Source of the DNA: JABDQA01 sp963759125
Lineage (GTDB): Bacteria; Desulfobacterota; Desulfobulbia; Desulfobulbales; Desulfocapsaceae
DNA: 64,000 nucleotides
NCBI GenBank assembly: GCA_963759125.1
Contig: CAVWXN010000005.1
Span: 1-64,000, forward strand
Direction of reading: 5' to 3'
The position numbers and the translations under genes were made by a program. Positions 19,022-27,990 of the stretch are shown here, piece by piece; the stretch's first letter is position 1; every line of letters begins with the position of its first letter. Below the pieces are notes generated by a model. It did no database searches. It saw nothing but the letters and a program-made list of their open reading frames with translations, and had not been told where the DNA came from.

Positions 19022-19450
19022 ATGGGACAATACGTTAGGACAAGCGATGTCGCCGGTGGAAGAATCAAAGCCGTCTGTCCTCGATGTGGCAGTATTGCCT
19101 ACCTCGAAGTGGCGCACGGAAACAGGCGCCGAGTTTTCCGTTGCAGATGCGGCAAATCTACCAGCTATAGTATCAATTATCGTAAAGAACGGCGCGAAAT
19201 CGCCTATGGCCCCGCCAGGGTGGTAATGAGAGATGCCAGCGAACAGAAAATCCGGTTGAACGATTTATCAATTGAAGGCGTAAGCTTTTATGTCGCCAGA
19301 GAGTTTGCTCTAGAAATGCGCCGAGGTCAGGAAATCGGGATCAAATTCAGGTCCAGCGGCAGTTCGATGATGCAGCGGAAAATCTGTATCAGAAATATCA
19401 AAAAGAACCGGATAGGCGCCGAGTACGTAAGGATCCATAAGGCCTGGTAG
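19022..19450 (+). CDS. PilZ-domain protein with N-terminal zinc ribbon
   Basis: This 142-aa protein carries a four-cysteine zinc ribbon at about residues 19-45 (CPRCG and CRCG). Next come RKERR, matching the PilZ RxxxR motif, and DLSIEGVSF, matching [D/N]xSxxG, followed by the beta-barrel residues GQEIGIKF and RIGAEYV. PilZ proteins bind cyclic di-GMP and signal to motility, polysaccharide or adhesion systems, and the zinc ribbon may dock to a partner. GGGGGAGAAG lies just before the ATG. It stands alone between the MITE and the convergent nuclease gene. Confidence 0.8.
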   Translation: MGQYVRTSDVAGGRIKAVCPRCGSIAYLEVAHGNRRRVFRCRCGKSTSYSINYRKERREIAYGPARVVMRDASEQKIRLNDLSIEGVSFYVAREFALEMRRGQEIGIKFRSSGSSMMQRKICIRNIKKNRIGAEYVRIHKAW

Positions 19451-19484
19451 CTACTTTTCTCTAGCAATTCTATAACTTTTGCAC

Positions 19485-20300
19485 TTATTCGTCGGCAGTT
19501 TGCCGCTTCCTGACAATCTCTGCCGTACCGCTACACTTGGGGTAGTTTGAACAACTCCAGAATCGCTTGTCCTTGCCTTCACGGTCGCTACCGGTTCTGA
19601 TCAGCATCTCGGCCGCACAGAGCGGGCAGAACGGTGCCTGAGCACCCTCTCCTTCTGCCTGCGTGCCATTGGTGTTTCTTTTCACCAGGCGCCGCAGTTT
19701 GAGACCGTCGATCAGTGAGATATTCTTATCCTCAGCAAACTGGATGGCCTTGTAACTGAATTCTCCTGTGGTAATCACATAGACGCCGTGGGCCTTGGCC
19801 GCCTGCATGACCGTAAACTGTTCCCTGACCATGGGGACACCGACCCTGTGCTCACGCCATTGCCTGTATTGGGCGACGAAGGTTTTTGAGTTCTTGCTGA
19901 GCATCAGGTCGACACCGTCTTCAAGCGCAGGGGGCACCGGCTCCACTTTGAACCCATTACGCGTGAAAAATTCACTTATCAGTCGCTGAAATTCATCCTC
20001 TGACATGGTGCGAAAGGGATCGACCTTGAGCGGGGAAGAATGCTGACTGCTTGCTGATGGGACACGCCTGGCGTCCCTAACCGACCGGGAAGCCGGCCGC
20101 TTATCGACCTCTCCTCTTCCCAGGAACAATGCGGCCAGCAGAAGCAATCCCGGCACCACAAATTGTCCCCAATAGGCTGCCTGAAGGCCCAGACGAGCCG
20201 CCCCCTCTACCTCGGCATAGATCTTCGTCAATTGATGCAGACCGACATAAGAGCCAACTGCACACACCACGTAAAACCACTTGGGAAGAAGTCTCAACAA
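19485..20300 (-). CDS. Membrane-anchored Mrr-like restriction endonuclease domain with topoisomerase-type zinc finger
   Basis: This 271-aa protein has, in order, two N-terminal hydrophobic helices (about 8-23 and 43-62), a basic linker, an Mrr_cat-type domain (about 95-205) and a C-terminal type IA topoisomerase zinc finger (CPLC...CSNYPKC). The nuclease core reads EDGVDLMLSKNS...FVAQYRQW. The usual D...QxK catalytic lysine is therefore Arg. GVPMVREQF and VYVITTGEFSYKAIQFAEDKNISLIDG are typical of the family. Relatives cleave foreign or modified DNA, but a membrane anchor plus K-to-R change makes activity uncertain and a DNA-binding role possible. The start is a TTG at 20300 preceded by GGTGAG; this is the weak point of the call. 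Confidence 0.75.
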   Translation of the reverse strand: MLRLLPKWFYVVCAVGSYVGLHQLTKIYAEVEGAARLGLQAAYWGQFVVPGLLLLAALFLGRGEVDKRPASRSVRDARRVPSASSQHSSPLKVDPFRTMSEDEFQRLISEFFTRNGFKVEPVPPALEDGVDLMLSKNSKTFVAQYRQWREHRVGVPMVREQFTVMQAAKAHGVYVITTGEFSYKAIQFAEDKNISLIDGLKLRRLVKRNTNGTQAEGEGAQAPFCPLCAAEMLIRTGSDREGKDKRFWSCSNYPKCSGTAEIVRKRQTADE

Positions 20301-20698
20301 TTGCTCACCAGTTCAGGCAGTGGCAGAAGAGGGATGGCCATGATCTTTTTTCTCACTCGACGTTAGAGACGTTGCTCTATTTCTTTTATATTCCAGGAAT
20401 ATAAAAGAAAAAAAGTATTTGAGAATGTAAAACCTGACCAACTTCTTGCGGCACTCAGAAGAATAGCATCAGAGATCTTGCTGTTTCCCGACGACTCAGA
20501 GAAGATCATTCACGCCGCCACTCTGGTCTTTACGATCCCACGCAGCGTGCTCTTAAATTTGCGGGGCCTGCGACAAAGCAAACCCCATGCCACGCTGGTT
20601 CAAACTCTTACATTGTAGATGATATTAGACTCTTAACAAGGTTTCATTGGGACCATACCCAGAACACACCACAAAAGTTATTGACATCAATTGTAGAT
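20301..20698. other. Regulator upstream region with perfect palindrome and start-less frame
   Basis: The region contains a perfect 31-bp palindrome at 20380-20410 (15-bp arms TTTCTTTTATATTCC around one A). It also contains two ATTGTAGAT motifs (20612-20620, 20690-20698) ahead of the sigma-54 activator gene. A plus-strand frame from 20367 to a TAG at 20616-20618 has protein-like composition (KPDQLLAALRRIASEILLF) but no start codon. It could be the tail of a truncated gene. Confidence 0.45.
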
Positions 20699-22213
20699 AT
20701 GACCGACAATTATTGCATGGCACCTATCGCAAAATTGCAGCAGGAGGATCGGGAATATTTCCGGATTCTGACTGAATTCGCCTTCCGAAACCCTTTTGAA
20801 AAGAAGTCACTGGGCCTCGCCTATCAAATAGCTGGTGGCGAATACCCGGTCGGCAAGCAGTTGAGTAGCCAGGTCTTTGGCAGAATCGAGCAGAGAATCG
20901 GGCAGGCGACTTCAGGCGGAAGATACAATTGGAAGGATTTTTCAGGTGAGGATAGGGACCTGGTTCGCATGGCCCTGCTCCATGACTCATATGACCGTTG
21001 CCACGCTCTGTTCGATGATCTGATCCTGGAACAGATAAATCAGGAGCAGTCCGATCCAAACGTTCCCTTCGCCCGGGAGACCCTGCTACTGCTTCGCCAG
21101 CGCGGGTTCAGCGAAGAAGATTCATGCCGATACTTTAGCTTTTACTATCAACTGCGCCGGGCCTGGTATTTCATCAACGACGGGCTTATCGGTCAGAGCC
21201 AGTCGATGGAAACCCTGCGTGCCCATTTGTGGCGCAGCGTTTTTACTTCATTTCCCACTCTTTATGAGAAGGTTCTCTGGGACCGCATGGAAGACTTTTC
21301 CACTTTTCTAGTGGGCGAAACCGGTACGGGTAAAGGAACTGCAGCGGCCGCAATCGGCAGATCTGGATTTATCCCATTTAACGAGAAGAAAGGTTGTTTT
21401 TCCGAGAGTTTTACCAGCAATTTTATAGAGATAAATTTATCTCAATTTCCCGAGTCGTTGATTGAATCAGAGTTGTTCGGGCATCGTAAAGGCGCCTTTA
21501 CCGGTGCGGTCGAAAATCATCGCGGGATCTTTGCCCGCTGCAGCAGGCATGGCTCTATCTTTCTTGACGAAATAGGAGATGTATCCATTCCCATTCAGAT
21601 CAAACTCCTTAAAGTCCTTGAGGAACGAAGTTTTTCAGCGGTCGGGGGGCACGACAAGCTCCACTTCAATGGCAGAATCATCACCGCAACCAACAAATCG
21701 TTACGTAATCTCAACCAGAAGAGGACCTTCAGGGAGGACTTCTATTACCGGTTGTGTTCTAATGTCATTCGCGTACCAACCCTGCGGCAGCAGCTGTTTG
21801 AGGATACCACCACTCTGGAAGCGCTGCTCGCTCACACCATCCAGCGAATCGCCGGACAACCGGTTCCTGAATTGCTGGACACCGTTCTGCACACCCTTGA
21901 ACGGGAAGTAGGTCCTGGCTACCAGTGGCCGGGAAATGTCCGTGAACTGGAACAGGCTGTGCGCAGCATCATATTGACTATGCATTACCAGAAGGGCGCC
22001 GGTGATGCAGTTGACCTTACCGATGGGCTGCATCACTCCATAGAGCAGGAGTCACTCAGCGCTCAGGATCTCGTAGCCTCCTACTGCAGGATTCTTTATG
22101 AGAAATATGGGACCTATGAAAAAGTGGCCCAAATAACCAATCTCGATCCCCGCACGGTCAAAAAACATATATTTAACCAGTCGATTTCGCCAACTCCCCA
22201 ACTATCTCATTAG
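20699..22213 (+). CDS. Sigma-54-dependent transcriptional activator (AAA+), no receiver domain
   Basis: It drives open-complex formation by sigma-54 RNA polymerase. After an N-terminal domain of about 200 residues that I cannot place come the AAA+ motifs: Walker A GETGTGKG, the sigma-54-contact loop GAFTGAVENHRGIF, Walker B GSIFLDEIGDV, FNGRIITATNKSL, and the arginine-finger region FREDFYYRLCSNVIRVP. It ends with WPGNVRELEQAVRS and a C-terminal Fis-like helix-turn-helix (YEKVAQITNLDPRTVKKHI). No response-regulator phosphorylation site is seen, so the N-terminal domain probably senses a ligand or protein. The start is uncertain: the frame is open from 20681 (TTG), with ATGs at 20699 and 20717 and no good ribosome site. 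ATTGTAGAT motifs flank the gene. Confidence 0.9.
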   Translation: MTDNYCMAPIAKLQQEDREYFRILTEFAFRNPFEKKSLGLAYQIAGGEYPVGKQLSSQVFGRIEQRIGQATSGGRYNWKDFSGEDRDLVRMALLHDSYDRCHALFDDLILEQINQEQSDPNVPFARETLLLLRQRGFSEEDSCRYFSFYYQLRRAWYFINDGLIGQSQSMETLRAHLWRSVFTSFPTLYEKVLWDRMEDFSTFLVGETGTGKGTAAAAIGRSGFIPFNEKKGCFSESFTSNFIEINLSQFPESLIESELFGHRKGAFTGAVENHRGIFARCSRHGSIFLDEIGDVSIPIQIKLLKVLEERSFSAVGGHDKLHFNGRIITATNKSLRNLNQKRTFREDFYYRLCSNVIRVPTLRQQLFEDTTTLEALLAHTIQRIAGQPVPELLDTVLHTLEREVGPGYQWPGNVRELEQAVRSIILTMHYQKGAGDAVDLTDGLHHSIEQESLSAQDLVASYCRILYEKYGTYEKVAQITNLDPRTVKKHIFNQSISPTPQLSH

Positions 22214-22447
22214 TGCCGGCATCTGGTATTTACCGATTGTCTCCAGCCCCTGGGTTTTCCTACCGGCTCTGCCCCCGCACGCTCTGTTGCTATTTTTTCC
22301 CAGAGCAAATAGCGCCACTCCATCTCCAATAATTGTAGATTATATCCGCATTTAATGCTCCCTCTCTGCTCATGGTTTTCTCATCTCACTTTTGGTTTTC
22401 TACATTAATCTACAACATTTCAAACCCTTACCCATAATAGAGTCCGA
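22214..22447. promoter_or_regulatory. Intergenic region with ATTGTAGAT/ATCTACAA candidate activator sites
   Basis: ATTGTAGAT occurs at 22332-22340 and its complement ATCTACAA at 22408-22415. They lie about 110 and 35 bases upstream of a sigma-54-type promoter, a normal range for enhancer-like activator sites. The same 9-mer occurs twice just before the activator gene. No gene is seen here. Confidence 0.5.
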
Positions 22448-22464
22448 TTGGCACAATAATTGTT
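22448..22464 (+). promoter_or_regulatory. Sigma-54 (-24/-12) promoter candidate
   Basis: TTGGCAC-N5-TTGTT matches the YTGGCACG-N4-TTGCW consensus with correct spacing. The only deviation in the -12 element is T for C. It points to the lipoprotein gene 330 bases downstream and lies beside the activator gene, a typical arrangement. Confidence 0.6.
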
Positions 22465-22790
22465 ATAGTGTATTATAAATGTTGGTGTCTATGAAATACA
22501 CTCACTGAACAGGTAAGAAATGGTGATAGTTTCACAGACTTCCGTTTACGGGTAAAAATCTGGCCGGGTCAATCTTTTCCAACGATCGTTGAGGAATTTG
22601 AACAGGTGTTTCGAGTCATTGAATGATAATAATTTCCGCATCTAGCCTGACGAACAACAATAAGCGGAAAGGGCTCGCCGTATTGGCAGCCAACACCATG
22701 ATCAGTTAGGAAAGCTCACAGTTCAGAAGCGCATCTCGGTTTTCATGGAGATGATTTATAGATCAAACGCATCACCCCAGGAGGCTGAAA

Positions 22791-23258
22791 ATGAAAACGA
22801 CATTAAGGTTCATCGCTAGAGGTTTACCGTTGGTTATCCTGCTCGGTGGTTGTTACGTGCTCCCCATGGATCGCTATGGAAACCCAATCTACCCATCTCC
22901 GCCACCCAGCTATGGCGAAAAAACGGTACCTCCAAGTCCTGGCAAAAATGCTGGCCCCATAACGATTTCAGCCCGGCTCTATCCGAATAGTGACCTGGCT
23001 GCGGAAACCGGCGTAATTACGGGCACGGTCACCAATATGCTGACCGGTAAGGGCCGTTTTAATCTCAGCTACAAGGGGGAAACCTTCACGGGTGAAGCCA
23101 CTCGAGTCTCGAATGACTCACGGCGCGGCGTGGCCAGTGCTTTCAGCCCAACGGGCGGTTATATGAGCTGCGAGTATCAGATGAACACCCCACGCCAAGG
23201 GGCAGGTACATGCATTTTCTCCAATGGTGCACAATACAAATTGCACCTGGGAGATTGA
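22791..23258 (+). CDS. Hypothetical lipoprotein, likely sigma-54 controlled
   Basis: This 155-aa precursor has a basic n-region (MKTTLRFIARG), a short hydrophobic core and the lipobox LLGGC, so it is lipidated at Cys21 and anchored in the envelope. Mature residues 23-50 are Pro- and Tyr-rich (DRYGNPIYPSPPPSYGEK), like a wall- or membrane-spanning linker. The rest is predicted beta-strand with Gly, Thr and a cysteine pair (MSCEYQ and GTCIF) that may form a disulfide. I do not recognise the family. AGGAGG precedes the ATG by seven bases. The only promoter-like sequence seen upstream is the -24/-12 element at 22448, with a leader of over 300 bases in between. Confidence 0.75.
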   Translation: MKTTLRFIARGLPLVILLGGCYVLPMDRYGNPIYPSPPPSYGEKTVPPSPGKNAGPITISARLYPNSDLAAETGVITGTVTNMLTGKGRFNLSYKGETFTGEATRVSNDSRRGVASAFSPTGGYMSCEYQMNTPRQGAGTCIFSNGAQYKLHLGD

Positions 23259-23532
23259 GCTTACGTGCTAAAACATAACCAAGAGACAGTCTCAGTGTTT
23301 GTTTGGCGACCGTCTATGTAAGACAAATTTAGAGACGTTGGTCATTCCGGCAAGGTTTGTTTTCTTCATCCCAGGAGGTGTACTTTCCGATTGACAGCGG
23401 TGCTCGGTGCAATTGTCTATCGTTTCATAGGTAGTAGAAATTGAACAAAAAAGTATCTCCCCAGGAAGAGATAGACAGCCACTGGAATGGGCTAAGCGAA
23501 CTTTGCCGGGGCAACGGTCAAGAGGCAGCCGA

Positions 23533-24666
23533 TTAACTTTTGGAGTTGCTCGAAAGTAAAAAATTGCGAAACGCTGCAAGGCCTTTTTCAATGTTCTTCC
23601 GCCCAAAGCCAATACGGAATCTGTCCTGCGGAGTGGCCAACAATTCCGATTTGAATATTTTAGGGGGTAAGAGCAGCACACCCGCCTCTTCCACCAACTC
23701 CTCACAAAAATTATCGGCGCTCTCTTTACCCAGATATTTTGGAAAAGCGACGCATCCTCCAGCTGGTCGAACCCACTCAAACAGGTCTGAAAATTCCTCG
23801 AAAAAATCATCCATTTTCTCAACATTGCGCTGCAGCAGGTTTCGATTTCGCTCGAGAATTTTATCTCTTGCCTTCAACGCTATGATGGCTAAACGCTCAC
23901 TGGGAGCAGAGTTGCAGATGGTCAGATAGTGTTTGTATCGCTCCATTTTCGCCAAGAGTCGGGTATCTTTGCAAGCGATCCAGCCAATCCTCAAGCCGGA
24001 AAGTCCATATGCCTTGGACATTACGTTGAGCGACAGAGCCTTCTCATAGACATCGATGGCCTGGGGAAGCCGGATGGATGGGTCACGTTCGACCAATCGA
24101 TAGACCTCATCGCTGAAGAGATAGATGCCTTGCTCACGGCACAGGGCAACAAGGGCCATAAAACGATCTTTGTCCAGTACCGAGCCGGTCGGGTTGTTGG
24201 GAAAGTTGATGGATACCAGTTTTGTGTTCGACCGGATTTCCCCCTTCACTCTGTCTATATCCAATGACCAGTTGTCATTTTCGTCCAGCGGAACGCCTGA
24301 TACACTGCCGATATCTGCTGGAATAGTCTCAGCAGCCTGATAATTAGGTACCACCACGATGGCATGATCATCTTTCCCAAGCAGTACCCGCATGGCAGTG
24401 TAGATGCCTTCCTCGGCCCCGGCGAAACAAAGAACATGGGACGGATCGGCGGTGTCATAGGTCCTGGCGATTTCTTTCAGAAGCTCAGGATGGCCATAGG
24501 TTTCTGTATACCCGAGCCATTGATGGTTGAACGCATCACTGTCCTCTTTCGAGGCCATAGCCAACAGTTCGGAGATTGACATGCTCTCTATATCCGAGGC
24601 GGTCATATGATATTTTGCCTTGAATTCCCACTTGGAAAAATATCGTTCCAGTTCAAAGTCTCTCAT
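23533..24666 (-). CDS. Class I PLP aminotransferase (capreomycidine-synthase/aspartate aminotransferase-like)
   Basis: This 377-aa fold-type I enzyme has LGYTETYGHPELLKEIA, the glycine-rich GAEEGIYTAMRVLL (cofactor phosphate region), VVVPNYQAAETIP, INFPNNPTGSVLD with the conserved NPTG, SDEVYRLVE, the PLP lysine in NVMSKAYGLSGLRIGW, and a C-terminal RFRIGFGR with the carboxylate-binding Arg. The short N-terminus and NYQ in place of the usual PGYP-like motif resemble proteins annotated as capreomycidine synthase-like, but the true substrate is unknown. It is monocistronic with no good ribosome site. The flanks, 23259-23532 and 24667-24861, hold no genes. Confidence 0.82.
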   Translation of the reverse strand: MRDFELERYFSKWEFKAKYHMTASDIESMSISELLAMASKEDSDAFNHQWLGYTETYGHPELLKEIARTYDTADPSHVLCFAGAEEGIYTAMRVLLGKDDHAIVVVPNYQAAETIPADIGSVSGVPLDENDNWSLDIDRVKGEIRSNTKLVSINFPNNPTGSVLDKDRFMALVALCREQGIYLFSDEVYRLVERDPSIRLPQAIDVYEKALSLNVMSKAYGLSGLRIGWIACKDTRLLAKMERYKHYLTICNSAPSERLAIIALKARDKILERNRNLLQRNVEKMDDFFEEFSDLFEWVRPAGGCVAFPKYLGKESADNFCEELVEEAGVLLLPPKIFKSELLATPQDRFRIGFGRKNIEKGLAAFRNFLLSSNSKS

Positions 24667-24861
24667 TTCTGGGCCCAGATATTATTAGTTATGACATCGA
24701 AAAAATAAAGATTATCTAACCGTAGCTTTGCAGCAGACCGATCACATCTTGTTCCACTATACTTTAAAAAGGAATTTGAGCTGAAAATCTTGATTTAATT
24801 TTGACATTTATTTCCAGAAACCATATGATCAGACAATAACCCTGACAAAGGAGCGGGTTAT

Positions 24862-25044
24862 ATGTTCTGGCTGCCCCAGCCGCTGTACACTGCGAAACCT
24901 GTGTTTTTCCTGCTGGCCGCGCTTTCCCTGATGCTTATAACCAAAAACATGATCGTGACGATGTTTGCGATCTGTTTAACGGGTTATGCATTGTGGATCT
25001 TATTTGCGCGATTCACCTGGAGAGATACTGGATTTGTTGAGTAA
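24862..25044 (+). CDS. Small two-helix membrane protein
   Basis: This 60-aa protein (MFWLPQPLYTAKPVFFLLAA...) has hydrophobic helices at about residues 13-28 and 32-50. A basic or aromatic linker (ITKNMIV) lies between them, and it has a polar C-terminus. AAAGGAGCGGG seven bases upstream of the ATG is a strong ribosome site, which supports translation. Function unknown. Confidence 0.7.
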   Translation: MFWLPQPLYTAKPVFFLLAALSLMLITKNMIVTMFAICLTGYALWILFARFTWRDTGFVE

Positions 25045-25346
25045 CTAGCTCAACAAGTTTCGCTAGAGCAGTCCACATTGCCGTTTCCACGGCAACAGGG
25101 GGAGTATTCACTCAAGAATTTAATATAATGTATATTTTCTGACCAGCGAATGAACACGTCCACTGGGGCTCCAGATGTTATGAGGGAGATCTTGAGCGTG
25201 TTTAATCCGGCTGTTTCGGAGAAACCTTCATTGGACTATAACGTCATATAATCACGAGCAATCAGGGGATTGTAACCCAACAAAATTTAGGTTTAGGCCC
25301 AAATTAGCACCACCGATTTTCATTAGGATAAAGTGGAGGAGGGAAT
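25045..25346. other. Intergenic region
   Basis: Convergent space between the small membrane protein and transketolase. I see no gene, strong terminator or repeat here. Confidence 0.5.
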
Positions 25347-27323
25347 CTACAGCCTGGCTTCGACTTCCTTGACCACTTGAGCGGCGGTAATACCGAATTT
25401 CTCGTATACAGCCTTTACCGCGCCGGAGGCACCAAAGCTTTCCATGCCGATGATGCCGCCGTCTTCGCCCACGAAGCGCTCCCAGCCCAGCTTGGTCGCT
25501 GCTTCGACCGATACTCGTGCGGTGCCCCGACCGATAATCATGTCCCGATAGTCCTTGTCCTGCTTCCAGAACAGCTCCCAACACGGGACTGAGATGACCG
25601 CTGTGGAAATCCCCCTGGCCTGAAGGGTCTCGCGTGCTTGAAGGGCAACGGCGACCTCGGAGCCGGTTGCAAAAATAGTCGCACGGCGCGGGCCGCCATC
25701 TCCATCCGCCATGATGTAGGCCCCCATTGCACACATGTTTTCCTCGGAATACTCCTGGCGAAGTGTCGGCAGCGCCTGACGTGCGTTAATGATGGCGGAG
25801 GGATGGTCCCGGTTTGCCACCGCCAGCTGCCAGCACTCGACGGCCTCGATCGGATCACAAGGACGCATGGTCCACATATTGGGAATAGCGCGCAGTGACG
25901 GTATACACTCGACCGGCTGATGGGTCGGACCGTTGGTGCCGATGCCGATGGAATCATGGCTGAACACCCAGATCGCGGGCAATGACATCATTGCTGAAAG
26001 GCGGATAGCATGACGCATGTAATCCGAAAAGACCAAAAAGGTGGCGCCAAAGGGTACGAGGCCCCCATGTGAAAGCATGCCGTTGATCATCGAACCCATA
26101 ACATGCTCGCGGATACCGTAGTGGATATAGCGTCCTCGAGGATTCTCAGCAGTGAAGGGCTCCATGACCTGTTTGTGCTGGGTCGCCGCTTCGAGATCCG
26201 GCGCACCGCCGAGAAACTCGGGGATGACCTGCGAGAGGGTACTGGCAATCTGACCTGAAGTGCGAATGCCAGCCTGCTCCAGCTGATCTTCGACTCGCGC
26301 CTTCTTGAATTCGAGCAAACTCGTCTCCCAGCCGTCAGGAAGGCGTCGACTCATCAGCCGGTCGAATTCGGCCCGCTGGGCCGGTGCCGTTTTTTCGAGG
26401 CGATTCCGCCAGGCCTGACGCGCCGCCACTCCCTTGTGGCCCGCTTTCCTCCATTCCGCAACGACTGCATCCGGCGTAGCGAAGGGTTGATACGGCCAAC
26501 CCAGCTGTTCACGAGCCTGAGCGGCGTCCTCTGGACTGAGTTTGCCGCCATGGGCGGCACGGTCATTCTGAATGCGCGGTACGCCGAAACCAATGAAGGT
26601 TTTACAGCGCAGCATGGATGGGCGGGGATCCGCCTTGGCCTCGGTGATAGCCGCCGAGATGGCGTCATGATCATGGCCGTCACATTCCACCACATGCCAG
26701 CCGGCACAAGCAAAACGAGCCGAGTAATCCTCAGATATCGCCAGCTCTGTTCTGCCGTCATCGGTCATGCCGTTGTCATCATAGAGCCAGATCAGTTTGC
26801 CGAGCTTAAGATGACCTGCCAGCGAAATTGCCTCGTGGCCCACTCCTTCCATCAAACAGCCATCACCAAGCAGGGCATAGGTGTAGTGATCGACGATATC
26901 GTCACCGAACGTTTCGTTGAGAATTCTTTCGGCCACAGCCATGCCGACAGTATTGGCAATGCCTTGCCCAAGCGGGCCGGTTGTCACCTCAATGCCATGA
27001 TCGGGCTCGTATTCGGGATGACCCGGCGTGTTCGAGTCAAGAACCCGGAATTTCTTGATTTGCTCGATAGGGAAGGCTTCGTAGCCAGTCAGGTGCAGGA
27101 GCGAATAGATCAGAGTCGAGCCATGGCCGTTAGATTGCACAAAGCGGTCACGGTCCGGCCAGCGCGGCTCCTTGGGATCGAATTTGAGATGGCGGCAAAA
27201 CAAGGTCGTGGCAATATCAGCGGCACCAGTAGGAGTACCGGGATGCCCATCCTGGCAGAGAACAAGTGTATCTACGGCCAACATGCGAACCGCGTTTGCC
27301 ATGTCTTTAATAGTCACATCCAT
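25347..27323 (-). CDS. tkt: Transketolase
   Basis: This 658-aa thiamine-diphosphate enzyme moves two-carbon units between sugar phosphates in the pentose phosphate pathway. It has GHPGTPTGAADIA near the N-terminus, HGIEVTTGPLGQGIANTVGMA, the ThDP/Mg motif LLGDGCLMEG...WLYDDNGMT, the catalytic Glu in HYGIREHVMGSM, the pyrimidine-domain VFSHDSIGIGTNGPTHQPVE, and a C-terminal domain with GSEVAVALQA and GMESFGASG. The length is the same as E. coli TktA. GTPTGAA replaces the usual GAPMGMA, and DDNGMTDDG the usual DDN-IS-DG, so it belongs to a somewhat divergent group. AAAGGAAGGAAAA precedes the ATG at 27323, and the upstream open frame to 27434 is rejected. Confidence 0.93.
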   Translation of the reverse strand: MDVTIKDMANAVRMLAVDTLVLCQDGHPGTPTGAADIATTLFCRHLKFDPKEPRWPDRDRFVQSNGHGSTLIYSLLHLTGYEAFPIEQIKKFRVLDSNTPGHPEYEPDHGIEVTTGPLGQGIANTVGMAVAERILNETFGDDIVDHYTYALLGDGCLMEGVGHEAISLAGHLKLGKLIWLYDDNGMTDDGRTELAISEDYSARFACAGWHVVECDGHDHDAISAAITEAKADPRPSMLRCKTFIGFGVPRIQNDRAAHGGKLSPEDAAQAREQLGWPYQPFATPDAVVAEWRKAGHKGVAARQAWRNRLEKTAPAQRAEFDRLMSRRLPDGWETSLLEFKKARVEDQLEQAGIRTSGQIASTLSQVIPEFLGGAPDLEAATQHKQVMEPFTAENPRGRYIHYGIREHVMGSMINGMLSHGGLVPFGATFLVFSDYMRHAIRLSAMMSLPAIWVFSHDSIGIGTNGPTHQPVECIPSLRAIPNMWTMRPCDPIEAVECWQLAVANRDHPSAIINARQALPTLRQEYSEENMCAMGAYIMADGDGGPRRATIFATGSEVAVALQARETLQARGISTAVISVPCWELFWKQDKDYRDMIIGRGTARVSVEAATKLGWERFVGEDGGIIGMESFGASGAVKAVYEKFGITAAQVVKEVEARL

Positions 27324-27990
27324 TTTTCCTTCCTTTCGATCCCACGTTTCCAAGCCGACAATTGCGGGTCCTGGTAGAGAAACAAATCCTGGAACAAGGC
27401 AGGAAAAAATACCGCGGCTTGAGGCCAGAGCCAAAATGGGACTTGACCGGCATTGCTCCAGAAGGGCTTCTCTTAGTTTGAATAGTACTCTGTCAAATTA
27501 CTGTGACAAAAGTACACTGTTTACAATTGATAACAATCGAAAAAATCGAATCTTCGCAGCCCATGGTTTTCAGTCGGGCCCGGGCCTCCAACTCAAAGAT
27601 TTGTCGATGTTTAGGGGTTACCAACATGGCAGCCGAAGATAGTGTTAGGCTGGCTCGATAAACAGATAAGAGACGCTAATCGCAAGTCTGCCGCTTAACT
27701 GGCTGGAATCTAAAATCGAGCTTAAACAGCTGCGCTGGGCCAGGAATATCCAGAATTGTTGTCTTCTCTCTCATACCTCTTCATGAACAGGGACGATTCA
27801 AAACCATTCATTAATCATTGGTCCAGGTAGTATAAGCTGGCCGGATTCTTGTCTCCCAATCGATAGGAAGTAACTATTTGACTAATAGGCCATTATTTGA
27901 AAAGTTGTCGGTCAAACGGACCCAGTTGCATGGTGGATAAAAATATACTCCCTTACACAGATGCTGATAGTGGACTGCCAAGGAAAAAAT
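27324..27990. other. Long intergenic region between tkt and the MauE-like gene
   Basis: No convincing gene was found in these 667 bases. A plus-strand frame to 27642 begins antisense to tkt and is a shadow. An imperfect inverted repeat (GTACTCTGTCA and TGACAAAAGTAC, about 27485-27515) lies about 160 bases upstream of tkt and could be an operator. Confidence 0.4.
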
